Below, in pieces: positions 16,412-25,600 of a DNA stretch of 35,296 bases. The stretch's first letter is position 1. The number at the start of each line of letters is the position of its first letter. This DNA comes from Kiritimatiellia bacterium (GTDB taxonomy: Bacteria; Verrucomicrobiota; Kiritimatiellia; RFP12; UBA1067), in contig JAFSMR010000020.1 of NCBI GenBank assembly GCA_017447805.1, positions 1 to 35,296 on the forward strand, given 5' to 3'. Below the pieces are notes generated by a model. That model saw only the letters and a list, made by a program, of their open reading frames with translations, did no database searches and was not told the origin of the DNA. A program made the position numbers and the translations under genes.

Positions 16412-17668
16412 TTACCCGTTAGTCACCTTCCCTGCCTGGCTTCGAATTACCTTCAATATTTTTTCATATATGCCGCTAGGCCAACAATCCGAAAGTGTTT
16501 CTGCTAAAGCACAAGCCTCGGGCACAATCTTGGACACCATGGCGTCAAGCCGAGATAGAACAAGCGCTCCGCGCATTCCCACCTCTTGCGCCATAAACGC
16601 AAAATTCTCGCGTTTTGTATTGCCGAGTCCTTTTGCGCCGCCTATATACATCGCGTTCGTTTTGGATAAATTCGGGTAGACCGCCGTAGACATTACATCA
16701 TACATCGGCGCGAGAGAACGACCTTGTGCACCTCTATACAAAACAGATGCATTCTTGCCGTGCGCGTCGGCGTTACCGATTAGATAGTTGAATATCATCC
16801 TGTCGATAAACGATAGTCTATCAGCCAAAGAAAGGCCCATGCCGGACATCGCGGCCATGCAAGATTTGAACGACGGTCCTCCTTCGCTCTCGTATTTCAG
16901 TTCGCCAGAGATTCCGAGTATCTGGCAGAAATCCTCCTGATGAAGACGAGTCGTAACACCATCCACATCTTCGCGATCGTAACGCTTTGTCCAATAGAAC
17001 GCTTCGCCTTTAAGTCTGACGAGACCGCACTGCGCAACATCGAGACCAAGTCTAGCAGCAAGAGTCATAGAAAAATATTCATTGAACACGGAATCGGGAT
17101 AGTCGCGCGCGGAAGGTTTAAGAATATGCGTAGACGGTGTTCCGAAAAGCGGCAGAAATACGCTCTCCCCCTCAAGACACACGATAAGCTTATCCTGCGC
17201 GCCCGAACCAGATATTCTATAGCCGTCTACGCCGTTTATGTATAACGGACGCTTGCGCAAAGATTTAAGCGCTTCATAAGCCTGCTCCTCGGTAAGGCGC
17301 ACACGATTTTTACCCGTCTCGTAAGGAACGGCACCCTCTTTCCACAGCGATATCGCCCCTGCGCAATCGCCGCCAAGCGCCTCCAGAAATCCAAATATAT
17401 TGTGACGAGATATGTGCAATACCGGGCCTAGTCTGCGGCGGACTTCATCCGGAGGAAGAAGATTCTCGAAAAAAACGGTCGTTGTGGGTGAATCTAAAGG
17501 TCCTGAGCGCAACGGCAGAGAATGCGACAATGCGAAACATTCCGGCGATTCTAGATATTTCGTATCATATGTAAAACACATTTCGTTTTTTTTGGACGAA
17601 TAGTCTATGCGCCCGACCTTCATGCCGAGAAGATAAACATCAAGCGCGCCTTTTCGGATATTTACCAT
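16412..17668 (-). CDS. hipA: HipA-type Ser/Thr kinase toxin
   Basis: The 418-residue protein has the HipA N-terminal subdomain (LDVYLLGMKVGRI, then FFENLLPPDEVRRRLG). The kinase fold follows: glycine-rich RISGSGAQDKLIV near 155, STHILKP with the ATP-binding lysine, the glutamate in FNEYFSMTLAARLG, the catalytic loop NADAHGKNASVLY and the metal-binding APMYDVMST. All key kinase residues are present, so it should be active. HipA kinases inactivate targets such as glutamyl-tRNA synthetase and slow growth. The upstream antitoxin gene ends five bases before this ATG; AGGAG lies about seven bases upstream of ATG 17668, which is preferred over a TTG at 17674. Confidence 0.93.
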   Translation of the reverse strand: MVNIRKGALDVYLLGMKVGRIDYSSKKNEMCFTYDTKYLESPECFALSHSLPLRSGPLDSPTTTVFFENLLPPDEVRRRLGPVLHISRHNIFGFLEALGGDCAGAISLWKEGAVPYETGKNRVRLTEEQAYEALKSLRKRPLYINGVDGYRISGSGAQDKLIVCLEGESVFLPLFGTPSTHILKPSARDYPDSVFNEYFSMTLAARLGLDVAQCGLVRLKGEAFYWTKRYDREDVDGVTTRLHQEDFCQILGISGELKYESEGGPSFKSCMAAMSGMGLSLADRLSFIDRMIFNYLIGNADAHGKNASVLYRGAQGRSLAPMYDVMSTAVYPNLSKTNAMYIGGAKGLGNTKRENFAFMAQEVGMRGALVLSRLDAMVSKIVPEACALAETLSDCWPSGIYEKILKVIRSQAGKVTNG

Positions 17669-17670
17669 AT

Positions 17671-17880
17671 TCAAACTCCTTTGGGCGTACGAAGTTCAAT
17701 CTTTATGCCAAGAGTCTCGATTACCTTCAGCATCTTCCCGGCATGGATCGTAGCCTTGCCGCTTTCGAGCTCTACGACAAACCGGCGCCCGACATCGGAA
17801 GCCTGAGATAACTCGAGCTGGGTAATACCCTGCCTCTTGCGTTCTTCGGCGACGATTGCGCCCAATGTCTTCATGTCCAT
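17671..17880 (-). CDS. hipB: HipB-type helix-turn-helix antitoxin
   Basis: The 69-residue protein is an XRE/Cro-type DNA-binding protein. The helix-turn-helix is in GITQLELSQASDVGRRFVVE, followed by LESGKATIHAGKMLKVIETLG, a very common HipB signature. It binds HipA and represses its own promoter. GGAG stands six bases before the ATG at 17880. It lacks the longer C-terminal tail of E. coli HipB. A promoter with TTGACT and TAAGAT lies 30 bp upstream. Confidence 0.92.
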   Translation of the reverse strand: MDMKTLGAIVAEERKRQGITQLELSQASDVGRRFVVELESGKATIHAGKMLKVIETLGIKIELRTPKGV

Positions 17881-17909
17881 GCGAAGCTCCTTTCATGTTC
17901 CCGGGCGGT

Positions 17910-17938
17910 ATCTTATCATATTTTGTCGCAAAAGTCAA
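17910..17938 (-). promoter_or_regulatory. hipBA promoter
   Basis: On the minus strand TTGACT (17933-17938) and TAAGAT (17910-17915) are 17 bases apart, 30 bp ahead of hipB. CCCGGG at 17900-17905 between the -10 box and the ATG is a small palindrome that could be part of an operator. Confidence 0.75.
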
Positions 17939-17955
17939 CGGCAAATGCTCCCATT

Positions 17956-18087
17956 CGGTAACATTCATCGCGGTTTCACCGCGTTTACTAGTTCAGATGT
18001 TCTGCGGCGGCAGCCCCATGGCCGTCTGCGCATGTCTACCTGCTCTACATGTTCTACATGGTTAATCATAAACAGAATTAACAATTC
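17956..18087 (+). repeat. Dispersed direct repeat, copy 1, behind the hipBA promoter
   Basis: This stretch starts CGGTAACATTCAT and contains AGTTCAGATGTTC. It ends in a 53-base segment (18035-18087) identical to 19159-19211, which includes CTACATGTTCTACATGG and AATTAACAATTC. The second copy stands in the same place relative to the next toxin-antitoxin promoter. The rest of the gap, 18088-18236, holds only CTCCAACT-type words and short GC palindromes. Confidence 0.85.
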
Positions 18088-18236
18088 CACTCTCTTACCT
18101 CCAACTCGCAACTCCAACTAAACATCTCCCACTCTCCACATCTACACGGCCAACTAACTCCAACTAAAACCCTCAACCGCGCGTAGCGCGACAGCGCCAT
18201 CGGCGTCAAAGACATTTGCGACTATCAACTAGAAGT

Positions 18237-18623
18237 TTATATCGAAATGACGAAATCGCCATAGGCAGAAAACCGGCTATCATGAGAGAGAATCTTCATG
18301 CCCTCTGCCTTGGCTTGAGCGAGAAGCATGCGGTCAAACGGATCGCGATGATATAAAGGAAGCTTATCCAAGGTCGCAACATGTTGTATCTTGAAAGCAA
18401 GATTCTTACAGCCAAGTTTCGGTACCACTTCGGACATTTCTTCACCGCTTAATATCATTTCATTGGGATGGATCTGATGCTTGATAGATATTTCGGCAAT
18501 CGAAATAGCGCTACAATACATCTCTGTTTCTGGATCTGCCAACAACTCTCGAACATCCCTCGTCAAAAAAGGGCTATCTTTAAGCATCCAAATGAGGATA
18601 TGCGTATCAAGGAGTATCTTCAC
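18237..18623 (-). CDS. vapC: PIN-domain ribonuclease toxin (VapC, Sll0205-like)
   Basis: The 128-residue protein is a PIN nuclease. The acidic site is visible as LLDTH (Asp6), AISIAEISIK (Glu44), RDPFDRMLLAQA (Asp94/Asp97) and LSHDSRF (Asp115). The pattern around PFDRMLLAQA and the ending FSAYGDFVISI match the Sll0205-like branch of VapC. Such toxins cut tRNA or other RNA until held by the antitoxin. The start overlaps the stop of the upstream gene as ATGA, so the two are coupled. The usual partner of this branch is a Phd-like protein, which is not what is found here. Confidence 0.9.
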   Translation of the reverse strand: MKILLDTHILIWMLKDSPFLTRDVRELLADPETEMYCSAISIAEISIKHQIHPNEMILSGEEMSEVVPKLGCKNLAFKIQHVATLDKLPLYHRDPFDRMLLAQAKAEGMKILSHDSRFSAYGDFVISI

Positions 18624-18922
18624 ATATCCTCCTTCAAACAGTCAAACATACCACAGACTTCCCTATCCATCGCCTGATCGGTTTCATAATCCCAATTCTT
18701 CAGCTTATCTTTCATTAGACCGTAAGGGATTTTCTTCACACCTTTTTCACAAACCTCCAACGGAGAAATACGCATAGCGACAATCTGATAGCGACCACCC
18801 AACGGAAGAGAAAAGCTAAACTCCCCAGAAACAGTATCAAAGGTGTCTGTCCAAATCTCCTGCGCACGACCTAAACCCAAGGCTGTACGCATCAAATCAT
18901 CTTTCTCCATCAATCTCGGCAT
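18620..18922 (-). CDS. Unrecognised protein in antitoxin position
   Basis: The 100-residue protein ends four bases into the PIN toxin gene and shares its promoter, the normal place for an antitoxin. I do not recognise the family. There is no clear ribbon-helix-helix, AbrB or Phd pattern at the N-terminus. The middle reads GEFSFSLPLGGRYQIVAM, likely beta strands, and the C-terminal third is charged and helical (KDKLKNWDYETDQAMDREV), which could wrap the toxin. GGAG lies seven bases before the ATG at 18922. By position it is probably the antitoxin. If so, it is an unusual type, and whether it also binds DNA is open. Confidence 0.8.
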   Translation of the reverse strand: MPRLMEKDDLMRTALGLGRAQEIWTDTFDTVSGEFSFSLPLGGRYQIVAMRISPLEVCEKGVKKIPYGLMKDKLKNWDYETDQAMDREVCGMFDCLKEDM

Positions 18923-19015
18923 TGCATTACTCCTTTCAATTCCGTCTTATCCTCAATATCCAAGGCAGAAGCTCCATGTTTCAAGATACAGAACCTCTTA
19001 CAAGCGAGCACGCGT

Positions 19016-19044
19016 ATAGTAACATTTTTCTTATTGAAAGTCAA
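19016..19044 (-). promoter_or_regulatory. Promoter of the PIN toxin module
   Basis: On the minus strand TTGACT (19039-19044) and TACTAT (19016-19021) are 17 bases apart. Transcription would start about 85-90 nt before the ATG at 18922. The -35 box is the same as that of hipBA. Confidence 0.7.
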
Positions 19045-19066
19045 GGGGGTATAGGCGCCTTTGACG

Positions 19067-19211
19067 CGGTAACATTCATTGCGGCTTCGCCGTCCTTCAC
19101 AAGTTCAGATGTTCAGACAAGGGCGCGCCCCCCCCCCCCCCCTGGCCGCCGGCGCCCATCTACCTGCTCTACATGTTCTACATGGTTAATCATAAACAGA
19201 ATTAACAATTC
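19067..19211 (+). repeat. Dispersed direct repeat, copy 2, behind the PIN module promoter
   Basis: It starts CGGTAACATTCATTGCGG like copy 1 at 17956 and ends in the 53 bases identical to 18035-18087. The middle differs: a run of 15 C at 19128-19142 stands where copy 1 has a different GC-rich patch. No gene is visible. Confidence 0.85.
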
Positions 19212-19231
19212 TCTTAACTCCAACTAAACAT

Positions 19232-19341
19232 CTGAACATCTGAACGCGCGAAGCGCCCTGAACATCTGAACGCGCCTTTGGCGCCCTGAACACCTGAACG
19301 CGCGAAGCGCCCTGAACTTTCTGAACAGCGCCTTCGGCGCT
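19232..19341. repeat. Four-unit hairpin array
   Basis: Four units of 26, 28, 26 and 30 bp start at 19232, 19258, 19286 and 19312. Each begins CTGAAC, has a second CTGAAC, and ends in a small GC hairpin. The hairpins differ: GCGC-GAA-GCGC in units 1 and 3, GCGCC-TTT-GGCGC in unit 2, AGCGCC-TTC-GGCGCT in unit 4. A run of six A follows. The array lies in the 700-bp gap between the PIN module and the giant gene. Confidence 0.8.
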
Positions 19342-19383
19342 AAAAAACGCCCCATGCCAGAAGAGAGATCGAACCAGCATGGG
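19342..19383 (-). terminator. Terminator-like hairpin for the giant gene
   Basis: On the minus strand CCCATGC (19377-19383) pairs with GCATGGG (19351-19357) across a 19-base loop, and GCGTTTTTT follows. It lies about 240 bp after the stop of the giant gene, in the right orientation to end its message. The long loop weakens the case. The 240 bp between (19384-19623) hold GC palindromes such as GGCGG/CCGCC but no gene. Confidence 0.45.
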
Positions 19384-19623
19384 ACTCGGCGGTAACCACT
19401 CCGCCTCTTCGCCGGAATGGCTTTCACCACCCCGACTCGGCGGATTTTCGGCCGCCTAATTGTTACCGCCGTCGGGAAATATTGGTTGTATCTCCGCTTC
19501 AGGCAGCCGGGAGGGAACCACCCCACCCGTTTCTTAGGAGTTACCAGCTCCCCCGAAATTTTCTTAAGTTCTCATCCGCCCTTTCATTTTCTTCTTTAGA
19601 CAGGATTTTCAAGATTCACAGAA

Positions 19624-22600
19624 TTATTCTCCCGCCTCCAGCTCTTCCGACACATTTACCGGCATAGCCGCCTTGCAACCGCCGACATGAACCTTATAGA
19701 TTCTGGAACCCGTAGCAGGCAATGGTGCCTCAAGTAGTAGTCCGCCATCGCTTGTTGCTTGCTGAGCTTCGGTGTATGTTCCATCATCATACTCGACCAA
19801 ATACCACAAGCCAGCATAACCGGAAACGCCAAATCTGACCGTTTCTCCCTCAGAATCGGAAGCAAACGAAATCGGCGGTATGGTATCACCTCCAACAGTA
19901 ACACCAGCCGCAGGTATGGATGGTGCATTTAGACTAATAGTTGTCTTGCTATCACCCTTTACAGATGTATATGCTCCGGAAGAAACAGCGCCTGAGAAAG
20001 ACCCATCTTCATTGAGTCCTATCAATAGAACCGCATTCGCCGCTACGCCATTAATTTCAATCGTTCTGTTACGGATACCCAGTAATTGAATAGTATTGAC
20101 AGATGATGCCACATCTTCGGGAACAGTTACACTATCATAAGGTGTATCATACACGGCCGCTATATTACCGAATACAAATCCCGCCAAACTGTCGTCTTCA
20201 TCAGCAGTAATTCGAGGATTTTCGCGCATAACGAGCCCGTCATCTCCTTTTACAAGACTCCAACGAATATCATACGAACTATCTTCAAATCGGAATACTA
20301 TGCCGCTTGCAATAGAGCTCCAACTTGCTAGTGTCAACGAACCTCTTTCAGGCAGCACAACATCCTCATCTAGTGCAACCTTGACTATTGCCGAAGAACC
20401 CCCACTCGGCAGAGAAACTGCTCCGCTAATTGACAATTGTTTCCTATTTTCACCTGTTCCAAGGTCATCAAACTTAATAACCGCCCCATCGCCAAATGTT
20501 ACTCCTTTGGAAAAGATTCCAGCTCCCTTGAACTCAACTGTACCATTCACCACAATGCTACTTCCAGGCGACCACTCGTTTCCATCTCCAAGAACGGCAT
20601 ACCCATCGCTTTGAACAGTAATATTGCCACTACTTGCGTCAGTCGTACTACCTGATCTAGAGAATATAAACCGCTTTGTTGCATTAGTCTGAGTTCCCTT
20701 CTTGATCGATCCGGTGAAACCCGTCGCATCTTTGAACACATGCGCATGTTCGCAGTTATTGTTATTGTGTGCATCTATAATCGTTCCATTGCCAGATATC
20801 TTGTCGAATGTAGTTACTGCCGTATTGTAGCCATTCCCAATACTAAAAGCATATCCTCCTGTGCCATTTTCAAATACTGTCTCGACACTAACAGAAACAT
20901 TACTTTCAGGCAAATAATTGCTTACACCAAGAAATTTTACCTTGGAACCGGAATTGCCGCAATTATTCGGGTTAACACTATTTATTCCACCACTCAAAAC
21001 AACAGTACCGCACCAATAATATTTTTCCTCTGCGTCTTGCTTTTGCAAAAGTGTTTTAAGCGCGCTATCTGCTCCAGGTTGGTTCGCGGTAGGAAGAACC
21101 AAAGTTCCTTTACCCGTAAGGATTGCAATGCTATCAAGCGTATTTATGGACGAAATAGTAATTGTTCCTCCTTCAGGGATATCAAGAGTTCCGGTTCCAC
21201 TTACACTTGACACCGTCGCATTTGCGAGCGAGAGAGTCGCGCCTTCGCCAACGATATATGTTCCAGACGCTACAGATTCGATAACAACATTCGCACCAGC
21301 CTCAAGCGTCACCGTGCCGGTAGGCGCAAACGTTCCGCCTGTAATTGTATATGTTGTGCCGGATCCAAATGTGACATTCTTAGGTGAGCGCGTTCCATCG
21401 AGTGTTATAGTATGTTCGGAAACGCCGGTAATCGCGCTGAAACGAACATCCATACCATCGCGATATGTTTCCTCGCTATCAAATGTATCTGCCGACCATG
21501 TTGCAGCATCTGTATCCCAGTCGTCGTCACGCGCCAACGTATAGCGAATTTCTACATAATCTCCATTCAAGACCGCCTTAAGAACACTCTGCCTACCTTC
21601 TATATCAAGCGTTGCAAGAGGTGTATCGCTTGCCGCCACACCTGAAGTAGCTTTGAAAAGAACCGTATCCTCCGCTAGCGTGCCATTCAATATCTTGATA
21701 TATGCCATGCCGCTTGCCGGGAGTGTTAGAGCGCCAACGGTAGGAATATTTGCCAAGTCAACGCAAAGAGTACCGCCATCGTTTAATGTTAGCGTAGATA
21801 CGGCTGTTTGGTTCGTCATTTCGAGATAACCGCCCGCACCAACCGTGACAGGACCGTTCGCCCAACTGCCTGTTGAAGTAAATACGACCTTCGCGTTATT
21901 GGTGACGAGAAGAGCACCCGATGTTTCATTGACACCAGAAAGTGTCAGGGCATAGACATTTTCAACAACACCGTCATCACCATAGACCGTGAGCGCTGTA
22001 TTGCAATAGGTGCTTCCTGCGGCCACCCGCTTGAATACGCCGCTATATGCCGTATTCTTTGTCTGCTTCGTGCTAATTGTGCGCGTGCCTTCTGCAGCAT
22101 TCTTGAAGTTGACTTCTCCATCGCCAGAAAAGTCGCGCACAGGCAAAATGTTGTTGTGGAAGCATCCATTGAGGCTTACAATGCCGCTAAACGCCATTTC
22201 CGGCTTTGCCGTAAAGACGGGCGCTTCGCTACCATTGCCACCCACAATAGGATAGCCATTCCCGCTCCTAATCACCTTGACTTTCCCCGCAAAACTACTT
22301 GACGAATAATACCAACGATCATTTGCATCAGCATCAAGCTCAAGCGTTCCCTCTCCGCTGAATTTGTTGCCGCTCGTCCAGTTGCAATCCTTTAGCGTAA
22401 ATGTCGCGCCTTCCGCAATGCTTACATTGTATCCTGGAACAACCGTAGATATTACCTGACCGGCAAGAACATTCATGGTATCGCTTGAGGGATTATCATC
22501 GCACATCTCAAAAGTGCCAAGACCATTCTTGTGGATTACCTTCTGATTGCTGCCATGCCAGGGTTTGGTGGGCATCTTTAAAGTTATACCATCGGCAACA

Positions 22601-25600
22601 TTGACCGTTACATTCCCCATTAGGCGAATCTGCCCGGAACAAGTTACTGTATCCAAAGCCGCATTATCCGGATTCGTCCTAACTGGGATTGTCAAGTCAT
22701 AAATATCCAAAATACCTTGAATGTTAGAGCCATATCCATTCAATGTTGCGCCGGCATATAGATTAAGCGCATTGCTAGACTTAAGTGTCCATGCCTTTCG
22801 TACATTTAGTGCCTCGGAACCGATTGTCAATGTGCCGTACACATTGATGGTAGAGCTATCATCATAATTCGGGAAATCACCTGTCATGCCAATAAGCGTT
22901 GCTCCGGTATTGACCGTCAATGTTCCGCTAAGTCCCCTATTGCCTGCATAAAGTGTCGTGGTGCCGTTAACAATCTCCAATGTGCCGCTAACTGCGTTGC
23001 CTGCATTCTGCGTTTCTGTGGGATAACTCAGACTGCTTGTTCCTTTCATTTCCAACTTACCGACAACGCTGACTCTTGTGGAACAATCTACCCCATCCAT
23101 CTCCATAGTGGAACTTGCATTTACCGTAAGAAGCGATCCACCTGCAATATAACCATTTTCTATTTTCAACGGTTTATTGCCGGAAACCTGAACATTGATT
23201 CCGTCCCCGATTGTTAAGATATTTGCGGAAAGAACTTTATCGGCAACGCTTGAATTAAAGATAACTGTGGTATCGCCTTCTCCTGAGCCAGTCTTGAGCA
23301 CTTGGATTTCTCCGAAAGCAAAATTCTCATCTACATTTATTGTTGTCGTTGTACCTGCAGCTATCTTGAATGCAGCGTTTCCTGTCTTTCCGCTATCTGC
23401 AGGACGCTCTGTTGACGGGACCGCTCCTTTGGACCAGTCTGCATCAGTATTTAAAGTGCCCGATGTACCTGTCGAAGCGGACCATATCTGGAAGTAAGGA
23501 AGAAGGTTATTGCCGTTAAGGGCCGTGCCGTCATCAATTCTATCATATCCTTCGGAAGCGTTAGGACGGGAATACTTTACAGCGCCGGAATCATTCGTTC
23601 CTGTGAAAATATATCCATCATATTTATATGTGTCATCTGTGACATATAGATTGAGCGTCGTACCGCTTACTACCGTTACGGAACCCTCCTGCCCAGCCGT
23701 AGCGTTCAAAACTGCACCGTTGGCAAGTATTACGGTTGCTGAAGATAGATTTATTGCGCGAACATCGAATTCTCTGCCGCCAGCAGCGTTTTCACCATCG
23801 AAAGTGATAGTTCCTGCGAACCCTGAAAGATCGCTGTTCAATGCTCCTGCAGCCGTATATCGCACATTGCCTGTGAATGCCGAAGCAGGAGAGAACTCAA
23901 TCTGGTCCTTGTTGGTCGCGTTGATGTATAGCGTTCCTGTGAAGCTGGATGTCGCACCCTTGAACACAACCTTGCCTTTTGTCTCACCTGCAGCGTTGCT
24001 ATTGACTGTTACAGCTCCAGACCCAGTAAGCGCCGCCGCCTCCATCGTTAGTGTATGACCAAAAGGATCAAGTGCCGTTGCATTAGATTCACCTTCACCG
24101 TTGAAATTGATGGCACGGGTCTCGGTTTTATCTGCCGTTACTCTAAAGGTTCCTTTGCCGAAGTTTTTGGTCACCGCCTTGCCGCCAGATTGTATATCAG
24201 CGACCTCTAAAATACCACCACTGCTCAATGTAACAATGCCCGATACACTTGCATCACTATTGGAATAAAGTCCCTTTGCCTTGACTGTTCCGCCGGTAAT
24301 ATTAAGTGATGCCCCTTGCACCTTCGCATTATATGGCATTAGTATGTAGGCATTGCTAGCATCAAGCTCTCCTCCTGCAGGGACCGTAACAGTCGATGTT
24401 CTTGTGCCGCTATCCGCTTTTAACCAATAACCGATTACGACTCCTTTACCAGCATCATCGCCAATTGTGGTATCCGTTTGCTTAACCTCAAGTTTTCCAT
24501 TAATGGTAACGGTATTCGCGGCCCCGTCTTCTGAACCACTAGTATAAGTATGGAACTTGGCGATGCTCACCGTGTTGTTTGCGGGGATAACAATGTTACC
24601 TGCATCAACACCAAATGTTGTGTCCGCATCTTCGTCACTAATTGTATAAGCGGTAAGAGTTGAGTTAGCCTTATTCAGCTTTACATCAAAGTCAATTGTT
24701 GCTCCGTCTGTTGCTGGGAACGATTCAGCAAGCTTAGCTACATTATCGGCTTCGAGCACTGCATCGTAGCCACGAATGGCGGCAAAAGCCAATCCATCGC
24801 CTTGGCTGAAATTTTCATTTGTCCCCCAAACAGAGCCTATTTGAAGTCCAGGGTCGCTGGCAGCAATTTCTAATGAACCGATTGCCTTAGAATCATGTTC
24901 GCTTACTCCGGAACCGGTATCTCGATAAAGATGGATTGTGCCGTCTGACTTGCATGTTGCTGTCCAAAGGTGATATCCTGATGCAACTGGAATTTCGCAA
25001 GTCGAGCCGCCTACCCAACTATCTCCAGAAAGATTTCCGAGCCGCACATAATCTCCTCGACGATACAAAACTACAAATTTCTTATCACCGGTCGTGACAC
25101 CTTTACCTATTGCCGCAATTACATAATTATTTTCACTAGACGGCAATTGGGATACATCGGCATAGACGGAGAATGTAAAAGCAGAAGCAGAGTCGCCCAA
25201 AGTCACAGAACTTCCCGGGTGCCAACTGGAATTAACCTCCGCCACAATCGGATAATTTTCATTGGGGCCAACTCTTAAATTATTCATCGTGTTATTGTAT
25301 GACCAACTTGAGATACCCCATCCGCTGGGATTTGCTGCCCCTGGCTTGCCGTCATAGACAAAAGCTGGCGTAGGCGTACGGACTAGTTTAAAAGTTGTTG
25401 CATCATTTATAAAAGCATAAGAATAACCTTCTTCGGTAGGCTGGGTGCAGTTAATCGTACCGCTCTTCGAGCCGACTGTTAAGAACACATTAGAAGCTCC
25501 ACTTATTGAATCTGGAACCAGTGTAAGAGTCTTCCCGCTGTATACCCTTAGTGCGCCTGTCACCGTCAGGGCTGCGCCATCACCAAAGCCAAGCTCGGCG

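Noticed and set aside
19345..19440. tRNA-like segment with GGTTCGATC on the minus strand
   Set aside because: The bases around the supposed T loop do not pair, no anticodon arm forms, and the flanking CCCATGC/GCATGGG stem fits a terminator better.
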